This document shows, piece by piece, positions 62,602-64,000 of a stretch of 64,000 bases of DNA (position 1 is the stretch's first letter; each line of letters opens with the position of its first letter). The stretch lies in NCBI GenBank assembly GCA_947573485.1, contig CANPGB010000009.1:1-64000 (forward strand), in the 5' to 3' direction. This stretch comes from an uncultured Porphyromonadaceae bacterium (GTDB lineage Bacteria > Bacteroidota > Bacteroidia > Bacteroidales > Muribaculaceae). Made by a program: the position numbers and the translations under genes. Below the pieces are notes generated by a model. It had not been told where the DNA came from. It saw nothing but the letters and a program-made list of their open reading frames with translations, and made no database searches.

Positions 62602-63621
62602 TTATATAGTGCCCACTACTACGAGGGCTATTGCTATGGCTGCGAGCATAACCGATGTGATTACGAGTGATACAACCCACGATTTCGATGTCTTGGGCAG
62701 ACTGAAGAGCACCGAGGCGCAGCCCCAGGCTATGGCGCCGAAGAGAATCACGGCGAGCATGAATCCGGCCATTATTGAGCCAAGCAGGCTCCATGCCATG
62801 CCCGAGAGCTCAAGACCCTGCAGGATAACGTCGCTGGAGGCGAAGGCCATGGCGAGGGTGCCCGAAAGCACGCAAAGGAAGCCTATGAGGCAGGCAAAAG
62901 AGACAACCCCGGCAACGAGGCCTATAAGCCCCAAAATGCACTTGCCTACGATAGCAAAAAAGGTGTTGAAAAAGTTGCCGTCCTCAACTGCCGGAGGGGT
63001 GGTGGGGGAGTCGGCTATTATAGTCTGGCCTACGGTGTCGAGATTCACCGGTTCGCCCTTCATCTGCAGCACCTGCCGGGGAGTGACGGCGGGCGGAATA
63101 ATCATCCACGCAATCAGGTAAACCAAGGCCAGCGGGAAGAGCTTGGTGCACAGCGCAAGTATAATAAGGAGCAGGCGCATTACATTGGCGTTCCAGCCGA
63201 GGTATACTGCAAGGCCGCCAACCACACCGCCGAACACCTTGTTCTTCATGTTGCGGTAGAGTTTCTTGCGCGTGGGCATGTTGAACGATATAAAGGGGCG
63301 CGAGCCTTCCTGGGCCTGTGCCTTGCCCTCGCCCGAGCTTTCGGGAGCACCTTCGGCGGGAGTATCGCTGAGGTCTTCGGGGCGCCCCATGGTCTCGATT
63401 ACGCGCTCTACGTCGGCAAGCACTATCACCGCCTTGCCTTCGTTGATTTTTTCGTTGAAATGCTCGCGGATGCGGCTCTCTATGTCGGCGACTATCTCTT
63501 CGCCCTCATTGCCGCTGAAAGTGGTCTTTAACTGTTGCAGATAGTTTTGCAGCAACATGAAAGCGTCCTCGTCGATGTAGAAAATCTGGCCGTTGACGTT
63601 TGTTGGGTAAGTACGTTTCAT
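62602..63621 (-). CDS. PspC-domain membrane protein
   Basis: A 339-aa membrane protein. An acidic N-terminal region (about 1-110: NGQIFYIDEDAFMLLQNYLQ; IVADIESRIREHF) precedes the PspC motif (KKLYRNMKNKVFGGVVGGLA, VYLGWNANVMRLLLIILAL). Four or more helices follow. PspC proteins sense or relieve inner-membrane stress. It is coupled to the PadR regulator by a 4-nt overlap (ATGA), a pairing common in Bacteroidota. Confidence 0.93.
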   Translation of the reverse strand: MKRTYPTNVNGQIFYIDEDAFMLLQNYLQQLKTTFSGNEGEEIVADIESRIREHFNEKINEGKAVIVLADVERVIETMGRPEDLSDTPAEGAPESSGEGKAQAQEGSRPFISFNMPTRKKLYRNMKNKVFGGVVGGLAVYLGWNANVMRLLLIILALCTKLFPLALVYLIAWMIIPPAVTPRQVLQMKGEPVNLDTVGQTIIADSPTTPPAVEDGNFFNTFFAIVGKCILGLIGLVAGVVSFACLIGFLCVLSGTLAMAFASSDVILQGLELSGMAWSLLGSIMAGFMLAVILFGAIAWGCASVLFSLPKTSKSWVVSLVITSVMLAAIAIALVVVGTI

Positions 63622-63971
63622 TCCTGTGTGGTGATTGTAGATTTAGACAAGAGGTGGTTTACGGTGAGGTTGATTTCGTCCCACGACGCTTTGAGTTGCT
63701 GTAGGAACTGCGAGCCGAGAGGTGTTATGGAGTAATATTTGCGGGGCGGCCCCGAGGGCGATTCTTCCCAGCGGTAGGAGAGAAGACCGTCGTTTTTGAG
63801 GCGGGTGAGCAGGGGGTAGAGCGTTCCTTCCATTACTATCAGATGAGCCTCTTTCATCTCAGTGATAATCTCGGAGGCGTACGCATCGCCCTCGCTCAAT
63901 AGCAGCAGCACGCAAAACTCCAGCATCCCCTTGCGCATTTGCGATTTTAGATTGTCGATGTTAGTTGGCAT
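63618..63971 (-). CDS. PadR-family transcriptional regulator
   Basis: A 117-aa winged-helix protein: MRKGMLEFCVLLLLSEGDAY, the recognition helix near EGTLYPLLTRLKNDGLLSYR, and the wing SPSGPPRKYYSITPLGSQFL. PadR proteins repress a neighbouring gene until a ligand binds, so control of the coupled PspC gene and itself is likely. Its promoter must lie at or beyond the window edge; 63972-64000 shows no clear box. Confidence 0.95.
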   Translation of the reverse strand: MPTNIDNLKSQMRKGMLEFCVLLLLSEGDAYASEIITEMKEAHLIVMEGTLYPLLTRLKNDGLLSYRWEESPSGPPRKYYSITPLGSQFLQQLKASWDEINLTVNHLLSKSTITTQE

Positions 63972-64000
63972 TGAATGTTTTTTTGTTTTTAGATTGTAGA

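Overview
The window reads as a chromosomal segment of a GC-rich Bacteroidales bacterium, plausibly from the Muribaculaceae (family is inference). The order-level signs are SusC/SusD pairs, a hybrid two-component regulator, many lipoproteins, and promoters with the Bacteroidota pattern TTTG - 19 to 20 nt - TAnnTTTG. No rRNA, tRNA, CRISPR array, transposase or phage gene was seen.

Layout. 1-4712 (minus): bioA-bioF, a membrane-anchored nuclease and mnmE in one tightly packed operon. 4860-10754: rpmH, a secreted GH13 amylase, an ECF sigma factor and a SulP anion transporter. 10854-15337 (minus): a helical Ala/Lys/Glu-rich protein with a striking hairpin leader, an RsiV-like lipoprotein, an M23/LysM endopeptidase, ndk, a VWA protein and an intact-box Nudix regulator whose promoter carries two operator copies. 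15470-23290: two composite palindromic repeat elements, with inverted centres, flank a two-gene operon. That operon encodes an S8 protease with a dockerin-type module and a secreted protein with three cohesin-like modules.

23298-40101 (minus): a galactan-to-UDP-sugar pathway. The galK-galE-galM-nucleotidyltransferase operon (galK carries an apparent 1-nt frameshift) lies next to a beta-galactan utilisation locus with SusC, SusD, a SusE-like surface protein, GH53 endogalactanase, GH2 beta-galactosidase and a clan GH-A hydrolase. 40267-47049: a fructan locus, with a hybrid two-component sensor bearing a sugar-binding domain divergent from a GH32 - MFS - fructokinase operon. 47050-49601 (minus): PAP2 phosphatase and an LTA-synthase-like enzyme.

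49740-52545 is an AT-richer accessory island. It holds a frameshifted transglutaminase-like protein, a secreted protein joining a remnant of the Rhs-associated core to a GHSLG lipase domain, and a lipoprotein in the immunity position. This is the best candidate for an undescribed toxin system; the second is the cohesin/dockerin protease pair. 52627-64000 returns to core functions: a beta-barrel receptor, serS, yqeY-like, guaB, a SurA-like periplasmic chaperone cluster, and a PadR-PspC envelope-stress pair.
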